Below are positions 43,271 through 51,904 of a stretch of 63,503 nt of DNA, in pieces (position 1 is the stretch's first letter; each line of letters opens with the position of its first letter). The DNA is taken from contig JAPPLF010000010.1 of NCBI GenBank assembly GCA_028874215.1, positions 1 through 63,503 on the forward strand, given 5' to 3'. Made by a program: the position numbers and the translations under genes. This DNA is from Acidobacteriota bacterium (lineage in GTDB: Bacteria > Acidobacteriota > UBA6911 > RPQK01 > JAJDTT01). The notes under the pieces were generated by a model. It had not been told where the DNA came from. It worked only from the letters and a program-made list of their open reading frames with translations, and did no database searches.

Positions 43271-43371
43271 GCGGCGGTTTCCTAACCGCCGAAACGGAGC
43301 GGCGGTTTCCAACCGCCGAACTCCAATGTGACAACTTTGGCGACGATGACTGGGCGATTGGAAATCGCCCC
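43271..43371. repeat. Cluster of three TTTCC-type palindromes (REP/BIME-like)
   Basis: CGGCGGTT-TCCT-AACCGCCG (43272-43291), CGGCGGTT-TCC-AACCGCCG (43300-43318) and GGGCGATT-GGA-AATCGCCC (43352-43370) follow one another between the convergent bcp and leuD genes. The third is the same design on the other strand and is followed by CCCC and TTTTT, so it might also stop transcription. Arms differ in compensating pairs, indicating selection on pairing. Confidence 0.7.
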
Positions 43372-43380
43372 CCCTTTTTC

Positions 43381-43971
43381 TCAGAGGGAGCGAGCCGCCT
43401 CGTATCGGCTGATCTTGTCCTCGTGGCGGAGGGTGAGCCCGATCTCGTCGAGCCCCTCCAACAGGCAGTGCCGGCGGAACGGCTCCACCGGGAATTCCAG
43501 TCTCAGACCCAGGCCATCCCGGAGGGTGCAGCTCTCCAGGTCCACCGTCAGGGTGTAGTCCGGGTTTTCCCGGACGCGCCGGAAGAGGTCCCTCACCTGC
43601 CGCCCCGGGAGCCTGATGGGCAGCATCCCGTTCTTGAAGCAGTTGTTGTAGAAGATGTCGGCGAACGAGGGCGCGATTACGGTCCGGAATCCGTAGTCCA
43701 GCAACGCCCAGGGGGCATGTTCCCGGGAGGACCCGCAGCCGAAATTGCTGCCCGTCAACAACACGGTGGCGCCACGGAAATGGGACTGATTCAACTCGAA
43801 ACGGGGGTCGAGGCTCCCGTCTTCGAGGAACCTCCAGTCATGGAAGAGAAACCGGCCGAACCCGCTTCGCTCGATCCGCTTCAGGAACTGCTTGGGAATG
43901 ATCTGGTCGGTGTCCACGTTGGCCCGATCCAGGGTGGCCACCTTGCCCGTTTCCCGCCGGTAGGGTTCCAT
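43381..43971 (-). CDS. leuD: 3-isopropylmalate dehydratase small subunit
   Basis: 196 aa from ATG 43971, 10 bp after the leuC stop. It completes the leuC-leuD isomerase that converts 2- to 3-isopropylmalate in leucine synthesis. Marks are [33 protein letters not shown] and [20 protein letters not shown]. Length is normal. It ends about 10 bp from the palindrome cluster that separates it from bcp. Confidence 0.95.
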   Translation of the reverse strand: MEPYRRETGKVATLDRANVDTDQIIPKQFLKRIERSGFGRFLFHDWRFLEDGSLDPRFELNQSHFRGATVLLTGSNFGCGSSREHAPWALLDYGFRTVIAPSFADIFYNNCFKNGMLPIRLPGRQVRDLFRRVRENPDYTLTVDLESCTLRDGLGLRLEFPVEPFRRHCLLEGLDEIGLTLRHEDKISRYEAARSL

Positions 43972-43981
43972 GACGATTGCC

Positions 43982-45382
43982 TCAGAGCCAGTCTCGAATA
44001 TCCACGAACCTTCCCTGAATCGCCGCCGCCGCCGCCATGGCGGGACTCACCAGGTGGGTCCGTCCGCCTTTCCCCTGGCGGCCCTCGAAATTCCGGTTCG
44101 AGGTGGAAGCACAGCGCTGTCCGGGCTGAAGGACGTCGGGGTTCATGCCCAGGCACATGCTGCAACCCGACTCCCGCCAGTCGAACCCGGCCTCGATGAA
44201 GATCCGGTCCAGTCCTTCCGCTTCGGCCTGTCCCTTCACTCGCTGGGAACCGGGAACCACCATGGCATAGACCTGCTGGTCCACCTTCCGTCCCCGGGCG
44301 ATGCGGGCGGCGCTGCGCAGGTCCTCGATTCGGGAATTGGTGCAGGACCCGATGAAAACCCGGTCCACGCGAACCCTCTGCACCGGAGTTCCCGGATCCA
44401 GATCCATGTAGTCCAAGGCTCTCCGTCCCGATTCCCGGTCCGCTTCTTCGTCAAAGGCTTCCGGATCGGGAACCACGCCCGTCACGTCCACCACCATTGC
44501 AGGATTGGTCCCCCAACTCACCTGGGGCGCCAGGGAATCCACGTCCAGGTCCACGTCCCGGTGGAATTCGGCCTGGGGATCGCTGGGGAGGAGCCGCCAC
44601 CGGCCCACCGCCTCCTGGTAGTCCCTTCCCCGCGGGACGAACGGGCGTCCCTCCAGGTACTCGTAGGTGGTTTCGTCGGGCGCGACCATTCCGGCCCGGG
44701 CCCCCGCCTCAATGGACATGTTGCACAGCGTCATCCGCTCCTCCATGGAGAAGCCTTCGACCGCCGGCCCGGCGTACTCGATGACATGTCCCACCGCGCC
44801 ATCCGTCCCCAGGGTGCGAATCATGTAGAGAATCACGTCCTTGGCGGTCACGCCGGCAGAGAGCCTGCCGGAAAAGTGGACCCGCATGGTCCGCGGCCGG
44901 CTCTGGATCAGACACTGGGTGGCCAGTACGTGCTCCACCTCGCTGGTGCCGATTCCGAAGGCCAAGGCTCCGAAGGCGCCGTGGGTCGACGTGTGGCTGT
45001 CGCCGCAGACCATGGTCAGCCCCGGACGGGTCAGGCCCAGCTCCGGCCCGATCACGTGCACGATGCCCTGATTCCGGCTGTCCAGATCGTAGAGGGTGAC
45101 CCCGAACTCCCGGCAATTCCGGCGCAGCGTCTCCACCTGCTTTCTGGCGATGAGGTCGGCAATGGGCAACTTCTGATCGACGGTGGGGATGTTGTGATCC
45201 ACCGTTGCCGTCGTCAGGCCGGGACGCCTGACCCCTCGTCCCGCCTGACGCAGGCCTTCGAAGGCCTGGGGCGAAGTGACCTCGTGCACCAGGTGGCGAT
45301 CGATGTAGAGGAGGTCCGGCCGCCCGGATTCCTGGTGAACCACGTGATCATCCCAAATCTTCGCGAAGAGGGTCTTGGGCAT
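43982..45382 (-). CDS. leuC: 3-isopropylmalate dehydratase large subunit
   Basis: 466 aa from ATG 45382. It is an aconitase-family enzyme with a [4Fe-4S] cluster; the ligand cysteines are in FIGSCTNSR and [10 protein letters not shown]. Other marks are [47 protein letters not shown] and the DHNIPT block. Length is standard. It lies 111 bp downstream of leuA on the same strand and directly upstream of leuD. Confidence 0.96.
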   Translation of the reverse strand: MPKTLFAKIWDDHVVHQESGRPDLLYIDRHLVHEVTSPQAFEGLRQAGRGVRRPGLTTATVDHNIPTVDQKLPIADLIARKQVETLRRNCREFGVTLYDLDSRNQGIVHVIGPELGLTRPGLTMVCGDSHTSTHGAFGALAFGIGTSEVEHVLATQCLIQSRPRTMRVHFSGRLSAGVTAKDVILYMIRTLGTDGAVGHVIEYAGPAVEGFSMEERMTLCNMSIEAGARAGMVAPDETTYEYLEGRPFVPRGRDYQEAVGRWRLLPSDPQAEFHRDVDLDVDSLAPQVSWGTNPAMVVDVTGVVPDPEAFDEEADRESGRRALDYMDLDPGTPVQRVRVDRVFIGSCTNSRIEDLRSAARIARGRKVDQQVYAMVVPGSQRVKGQAEAEGLDRIFIEAGFDWRESGCSMCLGMNPDVLQPGQRCASTSNRNFEGRQGKGGRTHLVSPAMAAAAAIQGRFVDIRDWL

Positions 45383-45493
45383 GTCTATGAGTTGTTCCCC
45401 TGGCTGGTTGAGGACTGCTCAGCCGGGCAGTCCAAGATGGTGCTCCGCCGGCCCCGGATGGGTGCCGCGAAGGGGCCGGCCCGCCGGGACCCG

Positions 45494-47041
45494 TCAGGCC
45501 GAGGCGCTGCGCGGCGCCTCCCTCTCCAACCTGCCGGCTTCGTACAGAGCCTTGTTGACGGCGTTCAGATAAGCGCGGGCGCTGGCATCGATGACATCGA
45601 CGCTGGCGGCCTTCCCCGTGTATCCGATTCCGCCGAACCTGGTTCGAACAAAGACTTCACCCAGGGCGTCCTTGCCCCGGCTCACGGCGCTGACGTTGTA
45701 ATCCAGCAGCCGGCCGGTGATCCCCGTAATCTGGTCGATGGCCTTGTAGATGGCATCGATGGGGCCGTCGCCGTGGGCGGTGGCGACGAACTCGTCGTCA
45801 CCCTGCTGGAGCTGGACCACAGCCGATGCCAGTTGCTGATTCCCGCCCTGCGCATGAACGTACTTGAGCTTGTAGGTGTCCGGAATCGTCTTGATTCCGT
45901 CCTGGATGATGGTGATCAGGTCTTCGTCGAAGATTTCCTTCTTCTGATCCGCCAACTTGGTAAAAAAGAAATAGGCTCGGTGCAATTCGTCGCGGGAGAG
46001 TTCGTAGCCCAGATCCTGGTACTTCCGAAGGAGGGCGTGGCGTCCGCTGTGCTTGCCCAGCACCAGCGAACTGCTCTTGAGACCCACCGACTGGGGAGTC
46101 ATGATCTCGTAGGTCTGGGCATTCTTGAGCATCCCGTCCTGGTGGATTCCCGCCTCGTGCGCGAAGGCGTTCTTGCCCACGATGGCCTTGTTGGCCTGGA
46201 CGAAGCTTCCGGTCAAGTTCACCACCATGCGGCTCGCCGCGTAGAGCTCCTCCGAGACGATGTCGGTGTGGAAGGGCAGGATGCTGCCCCGGGTCCGCAG
46301 CATCATGACGATCTCTTCCAGTGAGGCATTCCCCGCCCGTTCGCCGATGCCGTTGATGGTGCATTCCACCTGGCGGCAACCGCGCTCCAACGCGGTCAGC
46401 GTATTGGCCACGGCCAGCCCCAGATCGTTGTGGCAGTGGGTGCTGAAAATCGCGTGCTCGTGGTGGGAGAGGCGGGAGCGGAGGATCTGGATCAAAGCCC
46501 CGTACTCACCGGGAACGGAATAGCCCACCGTGTCGGGGATGTTGACCGTCGTGGCGCCCGCTTCCAGGACAGCGTCGAACACCTCCACCAGGTAGTCGAT
46601 GTCGCTCCTGGTGGCGTCCTCGGCGGAGAACTCAACGTCCTCACAAAGGTCCCGGGCAATCTTGACGGCCTCCACCGAGGCCTCCAGCACTTCGGTCCGG
46701 GATCTTCTGAGCTTGTGTTTCAGGTGGATGTCCGAAGTGGCGATGAAGGTGTGAATCCGGGGTTTGTACGCTCGCTGCAGGGCCTCCCAGGCCCGCTCGA
46801 TGTCCATTCGATTGGCCCGGCACAGACCGGCGATGGTGGGCTCCCGCACCTCGGCGGCAATGGCCTGCACCGCCTCGAAGTCTCCCTGGGAAGCGATGGG
46901 GAACCCGGCCTCGATGATGTCCACGTTCAGCCGTTCCAGCTGACGGGCCATCTTCAGCTTCTCCTGAAGGTTCATGGAGCATCCGGGAGACTGCTCGCCG
47001 TCACGCAACGTGGTGTCGAAGATGTAGATTTTTTCCGACAT
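45494..47041 (-). CDS. leuA: 2-isopropylmalate synthase
   Basis: 515 aa from ATG 47041 with GGAAGG upstream. It condenses acetyl-CoA with 2-ketoisovalerate, the committed step of leucine synthesis. [12 protein letters not shown] (9-20), the metal-binding [16 protein letters not shown] and the [15 protein letters not shown] segment define the HMGL-like barrel. The C-terminal LeuA allosteric domain is present ([23 protein letters not shown]), so leucine feedback control is likely. leuB is not adjacent. No attenuator leader is evident in the 99 bp upstream. Confidence 0.95.
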   Translation of the reverse strand: MSEKIYIFDTTLRDGEQSPGCSMNLQEKLKMARQLERLNVDIIEAGFPIASQGDFEAVQAIAAEVREPTIAGLCRANRMDIERAWEALQRAYKPRIHTFIATSDIHLKHKLRRSRTEVLEASVEAVKIARDLCEDVEFSAEDATRSDIDYLVEVFDAVLEAGATTVNIPDTVGYSVPGEYGALIQILRSRLSHHEHAIFSTHCHNDLGLAVANTLTALERGCRQVECTINGIGERAGNASLEEIVMMLRTRGSILPFHTDIVSEELYAASRMVVNLTGSFVQANKAIVGKNAFAHEAGIHQDGMLKNAQTYEIMTPQSVGLKSSSLVLGKHSGRHALLRKYQDLGYELSRDELHRAYFFFTKLADQKKEIFDEDLITIIQDGIKTIPDTYKLKYVHAQGGNQQLASAVVQLQQGDDEFVATAHGDGPIDAIYKAIDQITGITGRLLDYNVSAVSRGKDALGEVFVRTRFGGIGYTGKAASVDVIDASARAYLNAVNKALYEAGRLEREAPRSASA

Positions 47042-47140
47042 GGGCCCCTTCCGAGAGTTGGACTCAACCGAAAAATAGCCTTAAACAGTAGCAGGACTGA
47101 TCCTTCCAGGTCAATTTGCGACCCGCCGGAGGGAACGCCT

Positions 47141-48256
47141 TCAGATCACCCGCTGCACGAACCAGAACCCCCCCAGACCCAGCATCAGGGCGGAGGCCAG
47201 ATTGATGGCGACCGGGTGCCAGCGCCGCCGGCTCAGGTAGAGGACCGCGGGAAAAAGGAGGAGAAGGATCGCGAGTTGTCCCACCTCGACGCCCAGATTG
47301 AACGAGAGGAGGGAGACGGCCAGCCCTGACCTGGGAAGCTGCATCTCCCGCAGCACATTGGAAAACCCGAATCCGTGAATCAGTCCGAAGAAGAAGGTGA
47401 TGACCCAGCGGTACTGCACCTCCCGCACGAACATGTTCTCGAGAGCGACATAGCAGATGCTCAACGCAATGGCCGCCTCCACGAATCGGGTGGGCAGGAT
47501 GACCAAGTCCAGTGTGGCCAGAATCAGCGTCAGGCTGTGAGCAATCGTGAACGAGGAAACGACACCCACAAGCGACTTCAGGGTGCCTCCCAGAATGATC
47601 AGCCCCAACAGAAAAGCCAGATGATCGTAGCCGGTGAGGATGTGCTCCACTCCCAGAACCAGGAAACGGCCTGCCCGGCGGGCGAGACCGGCCCATCCCG
47701 TCAGCACCTCGATCCTCTCCACCGGCCGGCCGACATCAAGAACGTACTGGGTGAGCTCCCCGTCCATGTTGACCTGGCAGAAGGTCTGGTGGCGGTCGTC
47801 GGTGAGCTTGTGGAAGGCGGATTCCAGTTGAAGTTCCCCCGGTGTTTCCTGAAATCGATGGTCCAGGGACAATTCCAACTCCCCCGAGTCCAGGATCCGG
47901 AAGTTTTTCACATGGGTGTCTGCCGTCTGCTCTCCGCTCAGAATTCGGAAAGTCTCAAGGAGCCGGGACTGGATGTCCTCACGCCGCGCGGAGACCTCCT
48001 CATACTCGAGAACCCCGTCGCGGTTCGCATCCAATTCGGGAAGAAAGTTCAGGTCCAGAATGGAAATACGAATCGTGGACCGCACCTGGGCCGGCTCCAC
48101 CTGAATCGACCAGTAACCCACCGAGCCCTGGTGTGCGTGAAGCTGAGACGAGGAAACAACCAGCCAGGCCAGGCAACCCCACCAGCTCAATGCGAGGGGA
48201 GACGCCCGGATCAACGGGGATTTCCGAGGACAGGCCGCCGAGCCGGAAGTCGTCAT
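47141..48256 (-). CDS. HupE/UreJ-family membrane protein with EF-hand-like loop
   Basis: 371 aa from ATG 48256, which shares one base with the preceding stop (TGATG). A signal or first membrane segment is at 20-40 (WWGCLAWLVVSS), followed by a conserved AHQGSVGYWSIQV start of an extracytoplasmic beta domain. Residues 76-87 (DANRDGVLEYEE) fit an EF-hand calcium loop. The C-terminal half has about six helices with HTSL-type HupE/UreJ_2 features: GVEHILTGYDHLAFLLGL, FTIAHSLTLILA and FFFGLIHGFGFSNVL. Related proteins are implicated in nickel/cobalt handling, but that function is not proven. It is translated with the DsbA-like lipoprotein gene. Confidence 0.82.
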   Translation of the reverse strand: MTTSGSAACPRKSPLIRASPLALSWWGCLAWLVVSSSQLHAHQGSVGYWSIQVEPAQVRSTIRISILDLNFLPELDANRDGVLEYEEVSARREDIQSRLLETFRILSGEQTADTHVKNFRILDSGELELSLDHRFQETPGELQLESAFHKLTDDRHQTFCQVNMDGELTQYVLDVGRPVERIEVLTGWAGLARRAGRFLVLGVEHILTGYDHLAFLLGLIILGGTLKSLVGVVSSFTIAHSLTLILATLDLVILPTRFVEAAIALSICYVALENMFVREVQYRWVITFFFGLIHGFGFSNVLREMQLPRSGLAVSLLSFNLGVEVGQLAILLLLFPAVLYLSRRRWHPVAINLASALMLGLGGFWFVQRVI

Positions 48257-49341
48257 CAGGGACGATGGACCCCCGCCCGCTGCAGTTCCTCCTCAACCAA
48301 TTTCTTGATGCTTTCGTAGGGTTTGGAACCCTTCAGCACCCGGCCGTTGATGTAAACCGCCGGCGTCCCTGAGACTCCGGCCGCCATTCCGTCCTCCAGA
48401 TCCTGCTGGACGGTGGCCGCATACTTGCCCGACTCCAGACACTGGTTGAATGCCTCCGGATCCAGATTCAGTTTCTTGGCTTTGGTCGTCAAGTCCCCGG
48501 GCCCCAACTTCTTGATGTCGCCGAAGAGAGCGTCGTGCATCTCCCAGAACCGGCCCTGGTCGAATGCGCACAGGGAAGCCTCCGCCGCCTTCTGAGCGTG
48601 CGCATGGATACTTCTCAGGGGAAACTGCCGGAAGACCACCCGGACCTTCCCTGGATACTCGCCAGCGATCTTTTTCACGACGGGGGCGAGACGCGCGCAG
48701 TAGGGGCATTGAAAGTCGGAAAACTCCACCAGGGTGACCGGCGCGTCCATCGGGCCCAAAGACGGACTGCTAAGCGTCCGGATCTCCACCCGGTTCGGCT
48801 CCAGCAACGACTCGACCTGGTTCGCTGCCTTGAGACGGTCCACAAATGCTTGATAGCGCTTCTGGTACCGCTGCCGACTCAGATATCGCCGAATCTCTCC
48901 GGACATCTCCTCGAGGGACTTTTTCAGCTTCTTCCGGTTGCTCTGGTAAAAACCGGCCACCTCCTGATCGGTGGCCGGCTTCATGCCGACGCTCACTTCC
49001 AGCCGCAGCAACTCCTGCACCGGGAGCGACCGCCGCTTGGCTTCCTGCTCCAACAGTTTCAGGCCCACCAGCCGATCCAGATTCGACTCGACCGCGTCGT
49101 GGACCTTCTGTTTGTGCTTCGCCTCGTACTGTAGACGGGTCAAGCGGAGTTTCTTCAGGTCGGAGGCCGCGGCCTGGCGGACTTCGTCCTCCGTAACGGC
49201 CACTCCGTTGACCCGGGCCAGCACACGGCCCTTTTCCGGCTGGGCGCCCATCGATACCCCAAGGCAACCGGCCAACGCCGTGGCCGCCAGAATAAGAAGG
49301 ACTCCACCCCGGCGGGTGGTCCGGTGTGATGCGTACTTCAT
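48256..49341 (-). CDS. Lipoprotein with SurA-like N-terminal and DsbA-like thioredoxin domains
   Basis: 361 aa from ATG 49341 (GGGAGG upstream). Lipobox LAGC at 23-26. Residues 38-175 look like the helical chaperone part of SurA/PpiC proteins (RVNGVAVTEDEVRQAA, long charged helices). Residues 195-355 are a DsbA-like thioredoxin fold with CPYC at 212-215 and the cis-proline region GVSGTPAVYINGRVL. The architecture suggests a disulfide oxidoreductase or isomerase tethered to the envelope that presents unfolded clients to its own CPYC site. It is translationally coupled to the HupE/UreJ-like gene, which could be its client or partner. Confidence 0.85.
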   Translation of the reverse strand: MKYASHRTTRRGGVLLILAATALAGCLGVSMGAQPEKGRVLARVNGVAVTEDEVRQAAASDLKKLRLTRLQYEAKHKQKVHDAVESNLDRLVGLKLLEQEAKRRSLPVQELLRLEVSVGMKPATDQEVAGFYQSNRKKLKKSLEEMSGEIRRYLSRQRYQKRYQAFVDRLKAANQVESLLEPNRVEIRTLSSPSLGPMDAPVTLVEFSDFQCPYCARLAPVVKKIAGEYPGKVRVVFRQFPLRSIHAHAQKAAEASLCAFDQGRFWEMHDALFGDIKKLGPGDLTTKAKKLNLDPEAFNQCLESGKYAATVQQDLEDGMAAGVSGTPAVYINGRVLKGSKPYESIKKLVEEELQRAGVHRP

Positions 49342-49466
49342 GAAGCCTCCCGGCCCTGAATGAGTTCCGGCTCAGTCTACTACGACTGGGAGCCGAGGCG
49401 CGAAGGATCAGTGGAGGTCGACTGGAACGTCTCTCCGTTGCCGCTTGTCCGTCTCGGTTTGAACCA

Positions 49467-50711
49467 CTACAGCCGTGTGACCCGCACCCGCAGGAGGAGA
49501 CAGTAAACGGCGACTCCTCCCATCAGTACGCTTCCTACCAAAAGGGCGAAGGGTGCGGAGACCCGGGAGGCCAGCAGTCCTGCCACCAGATTTCCGACCG
49601 GCATCCCTCCCCTCATGGCCAGATTGAAGATGCTCAGGACTCGCCCGCGCATCTCTTCCGTCGTGGCTTCCTGGACCAGCGTCATGACGGAGGCAAAGAG
49701 CACCATCAGGCAGACTCGGCAGAGGAAGAGAAGCAGCAGCCCCAGGTAGAGGTTCGTGGAGACGGCGAACAGGGCCAACAGCAGGGCCAGGACGACCTGG
49801 ACCTGAATGCTGAACCGGCCTCTGCGGGTCATCCATCCCAGGTTGGCCGAAATCAGTGCCCCCACCACCGCTCCAATGCCCGAGCAGGTCATCATCCCGG
49901 CATACCCCTCGGGCCCCATGCCGTAGATGTCCCGCGCGTAGACCGGCAGGAGCATCGTCATGGGAAGGGCGCTGAAAGTCAGGACGAAACCCAGAAAACT
50001 CAGTTGCCAGAGCGCCTTGCGGGCCCGTACGAAACGGAGGCCGTTCCGGATCCCTTCCCAGACCGTCTCCTTCCTGGCGGCGGGCCGGAAACTGCTCTTT
50101 ATGAGGTAGAGGCTGCAGATCACCGCCACAAAGGAGAGCCCGTTGAGTCCGAAACAGGCGACAGCGCCATAGGAGGTCATGATCAACCCGGCCAGGACCG
50201 GTCCGATGACCAGAGCGAGATTGAACTGGATCGAATTCAGCGCAACCGCGTTGGCCATGTCCCGGCGTTTCACCAGGCCGGGAATCAGAGCGGCAAAGGC
50301 CGGAGCACCGAACGCCTGGGCGGTCCCCACCACCGTCACCAGGACCAGGAAATGCCACAGCTCGACCTCGCCGGCGAAGACCAGAAGCGTCAGGATGAAC
50401 GCCGAGACCATCTGGCCGTACTGGGAGAAGAGCAGAAGCTTTCTCCGGTCCACCCGATCGGCGGCGGCTCCTCCCACAAGGGCCAGCAGGACGATGGGCA
50501 TTTGAGACAGAAAACCGATCAAACCCAGATAGAAGGGGGAGTTTGTCAGGGTGAGGACCAGCCAGGACTGGGCCGTCGTCTGCATCCAGGTCCCGATGGC
50601 GGAGGTGCAGGCGCCGGTCCACATCAAGCGGAAATCGCGGTACCGGAAGGCCTGAAAGGTTCGCAGAAAAACGCCGGCCCGGGATGGAGAAGCCGATTCC
50701 GAGTCTCCCAT
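49467..50711 (-). CDS. MFS transporter of the EntS/MFS_3 group
   Basis: 414 aa from ATG 50711 (a TTG at 50750 is in frame but would add an unusual N-terminus). The N-terminus RTFQAFRYRDFRLMWTGACTSAIGTWMQTTAQSWLVL and the cytoplasmic loop GGAAADRVDRRKLLL are typical of the EntS-like exporter family; twelve membrane helices can be seen. Exporters of this type expel siderophores, drugs or metabolites. No direct substrate clue. It is 58 bp downstream of ychF on the same strand. Confidence 0.87.
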   Translation of the reverse strand: MGDSESASPSRAGVFLRTFQAFRYRDFRLMWTGACTSAIGTWMQTTAQSWLVLTLTNSPFYLGLIGFLSQMPIVLLALVGGAAADRVDRRKLLLFSQYGQMVSAFILTLLVFAGEVELWHFLVLVTVVGTAQAFGAPAFAALIPGLVKRRDMANAVALNSIQFNLALVIGPVLAGLIMTSYGAVACFGLNGLSFVAVICSLYLIKSSFRPAARKETVWEGIRNGLRFVRARKALWQLSFLGFVLTFSALPMTMLLPVYARDIYGMGPEGYAGMMTCSGIGAVVGALISANLGWMTRRGRFSIQVQVVLALLLALFAVSTNLYLGLLLLFLCRVCLMVLFASVMTLVQEATTEEMRGRVLSIFNLAMRGGMPVGNLVAGLLASRVSAPFALLVGSVLMGGVAVYCLLLRVRVTRL

Positions 50712-50769
50712 GGCGCCGGTATTATGGCTGTCCCGTGCCGCACACGGCAACGGCGGACGGCGCAGCCTC

Positions 50770-51870
50770 TCACGGGCTGAAGAGAAACTCCACCACGTCT
50801 CCGTCCTGTATCTCGTAATCCCTGCCCTCGGTGCGGATCAGGCCCTTCTGGTGCATCTCTTTCCAGTCCCCGGTCCGGCAGAGCTCCGGGCCGGACACAA
50901 CCTGGGCACGGATGAATCCTTGTTCCATGTCGGTGTGGATCTTTCCGGCCGCCCGGACGGCCGGTGTGCCCCGGGGAATCTCCCAGGCCCGGAGCTTTTT
51001 TCGGGCGATGGTGTAGAAGGTCACCAGATCCAGGATTTGGAACCCCCGTCTGATCAGCCGTTCCGGACCCGGGGCCGGCAGGTCCAGTTCGTTCAGGAAC
51101 TCCTCCCTGTCCTCGGGATCCAACTGCTGAAGTTCATGATCCAGGGATGCCGAGACCACCAGAACCGGGTTCGGGCCGGCGGGAGCCACCTCCGCCCTGA
51201 GCGACCGGACGCAGGGCTGGTCCTCGCCGAGCGAATAGTCCTCCTCGGCGACGTTGGCCACATAGACGACAGGCTTGCCCGTCAACAGCCCGAGTCCTTT
51301 GAGGCGCCGCTGTGCCTGCGGGTCCAGGTCCAGCGACCTGAGGGGAACCCCATCTTCCAGGCATCGTTGGAAAAGAAGAAACTGCTCCTTCTCCCTGGCA
51401 TGGGTCCGGGGATCGGTCCTCCACGTGTTTTGCTGCTTGGAGACGATCCGGCCAAGGACCTCCAAGTCAGCCAACATCAGTTCCGTTTCCACGACCGACA
51501 CGTCCCGGGCGGGGTCCACCCGATCCAGGACATGGACGATATCCGGGTCCGGGAAACAGCGCACCAGGTGGACGAGAGCGTCGACCTGCCGGATGTGACC
51601 GAGGAACTGGTTCCCCAGGCCCTCTCCCCGGCTGGCGCCCCGCACCAGGCCGGCGATGTCGATGAACTGCACGAAACAGGGCGTGCACTCGCTGGGCGCC
51701 AGCAACCGCTCCAGGTCCCGGAGCCGCGGGTCCGGGACCGGCACCTGGCCCACATTCTGGTCGATGGTGGCGAAGGGATAGTTGGATACGCCCGCCGCGC
51801 CCGAGGTCAGCGCGTTGAAGAGGGTGGACTTGCCCACGTTGGGCAGGCCGACGATCCCCAGCGAGAGCAT
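50770..51870 (-). CDS. ychF: Redox-regulated ATPase YchF (OLA1 family)
   Basis: 366 aa from ATG 51870. G1 GLPNVGKST (8-16), DIAGLVRGASRGEGLGNQFL, the altered G4 NVAE that gives ATP preference over GTP, and a C-terminal TGS domain (LDLVTFYTIARKKLRAWEIPRGTPA) identify YchF. It binds ribosomes and is linked to stress responses. No Shine-Dalgarno is seen, and a TAAAAT lies 6 nt before the ATG, so the message may be leaderless or read through from the PIG-L gene 34 bp upstream. Confidence 0.95.
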   Translation of the reverse strand: MLSLGIVGLPNVGKSTLFNALTSGAAGVSNYPFATIDQNVGQVPVPDPRLRDLERLLAPSECTPCFVQFIDIAGLVRGASRGEGLGNQFLGHIRQVDALVHLVRCFPDPDIVHVLDRVDPARDVSVVETELMLADLEVLGRIVSKQQNTWRTDPRTHAREKEQFLLFQRCLEDGVPLRSLDLDPQAQRRLKGLGLLTGKPVVYVANVAEEDYSLGEDQPCVRSLRAEVAPAGPNPVLVVSASLDHELQQLDPEDREEFLNELDLPAPGPERLIRRGFQILDLVTFYTIARKKLRAWEIPRGTPAVRAAGKIHTDMEQGFIRAQVVSGPELCRTGDWKEMHQKGLIRTEGRDYEIQDGDVVEFLFSP

Positions 51871-51904
51871 TGGATCATTTTAGAGGAATGAGGAAAGAGG
51901 AGCG

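Noticed and set aside
43970-46324. A 784-codon plus-strand frame across leuC and leuA
   Set aside because: It runs antisense to two clear leucine genes and has no recognisable motif.
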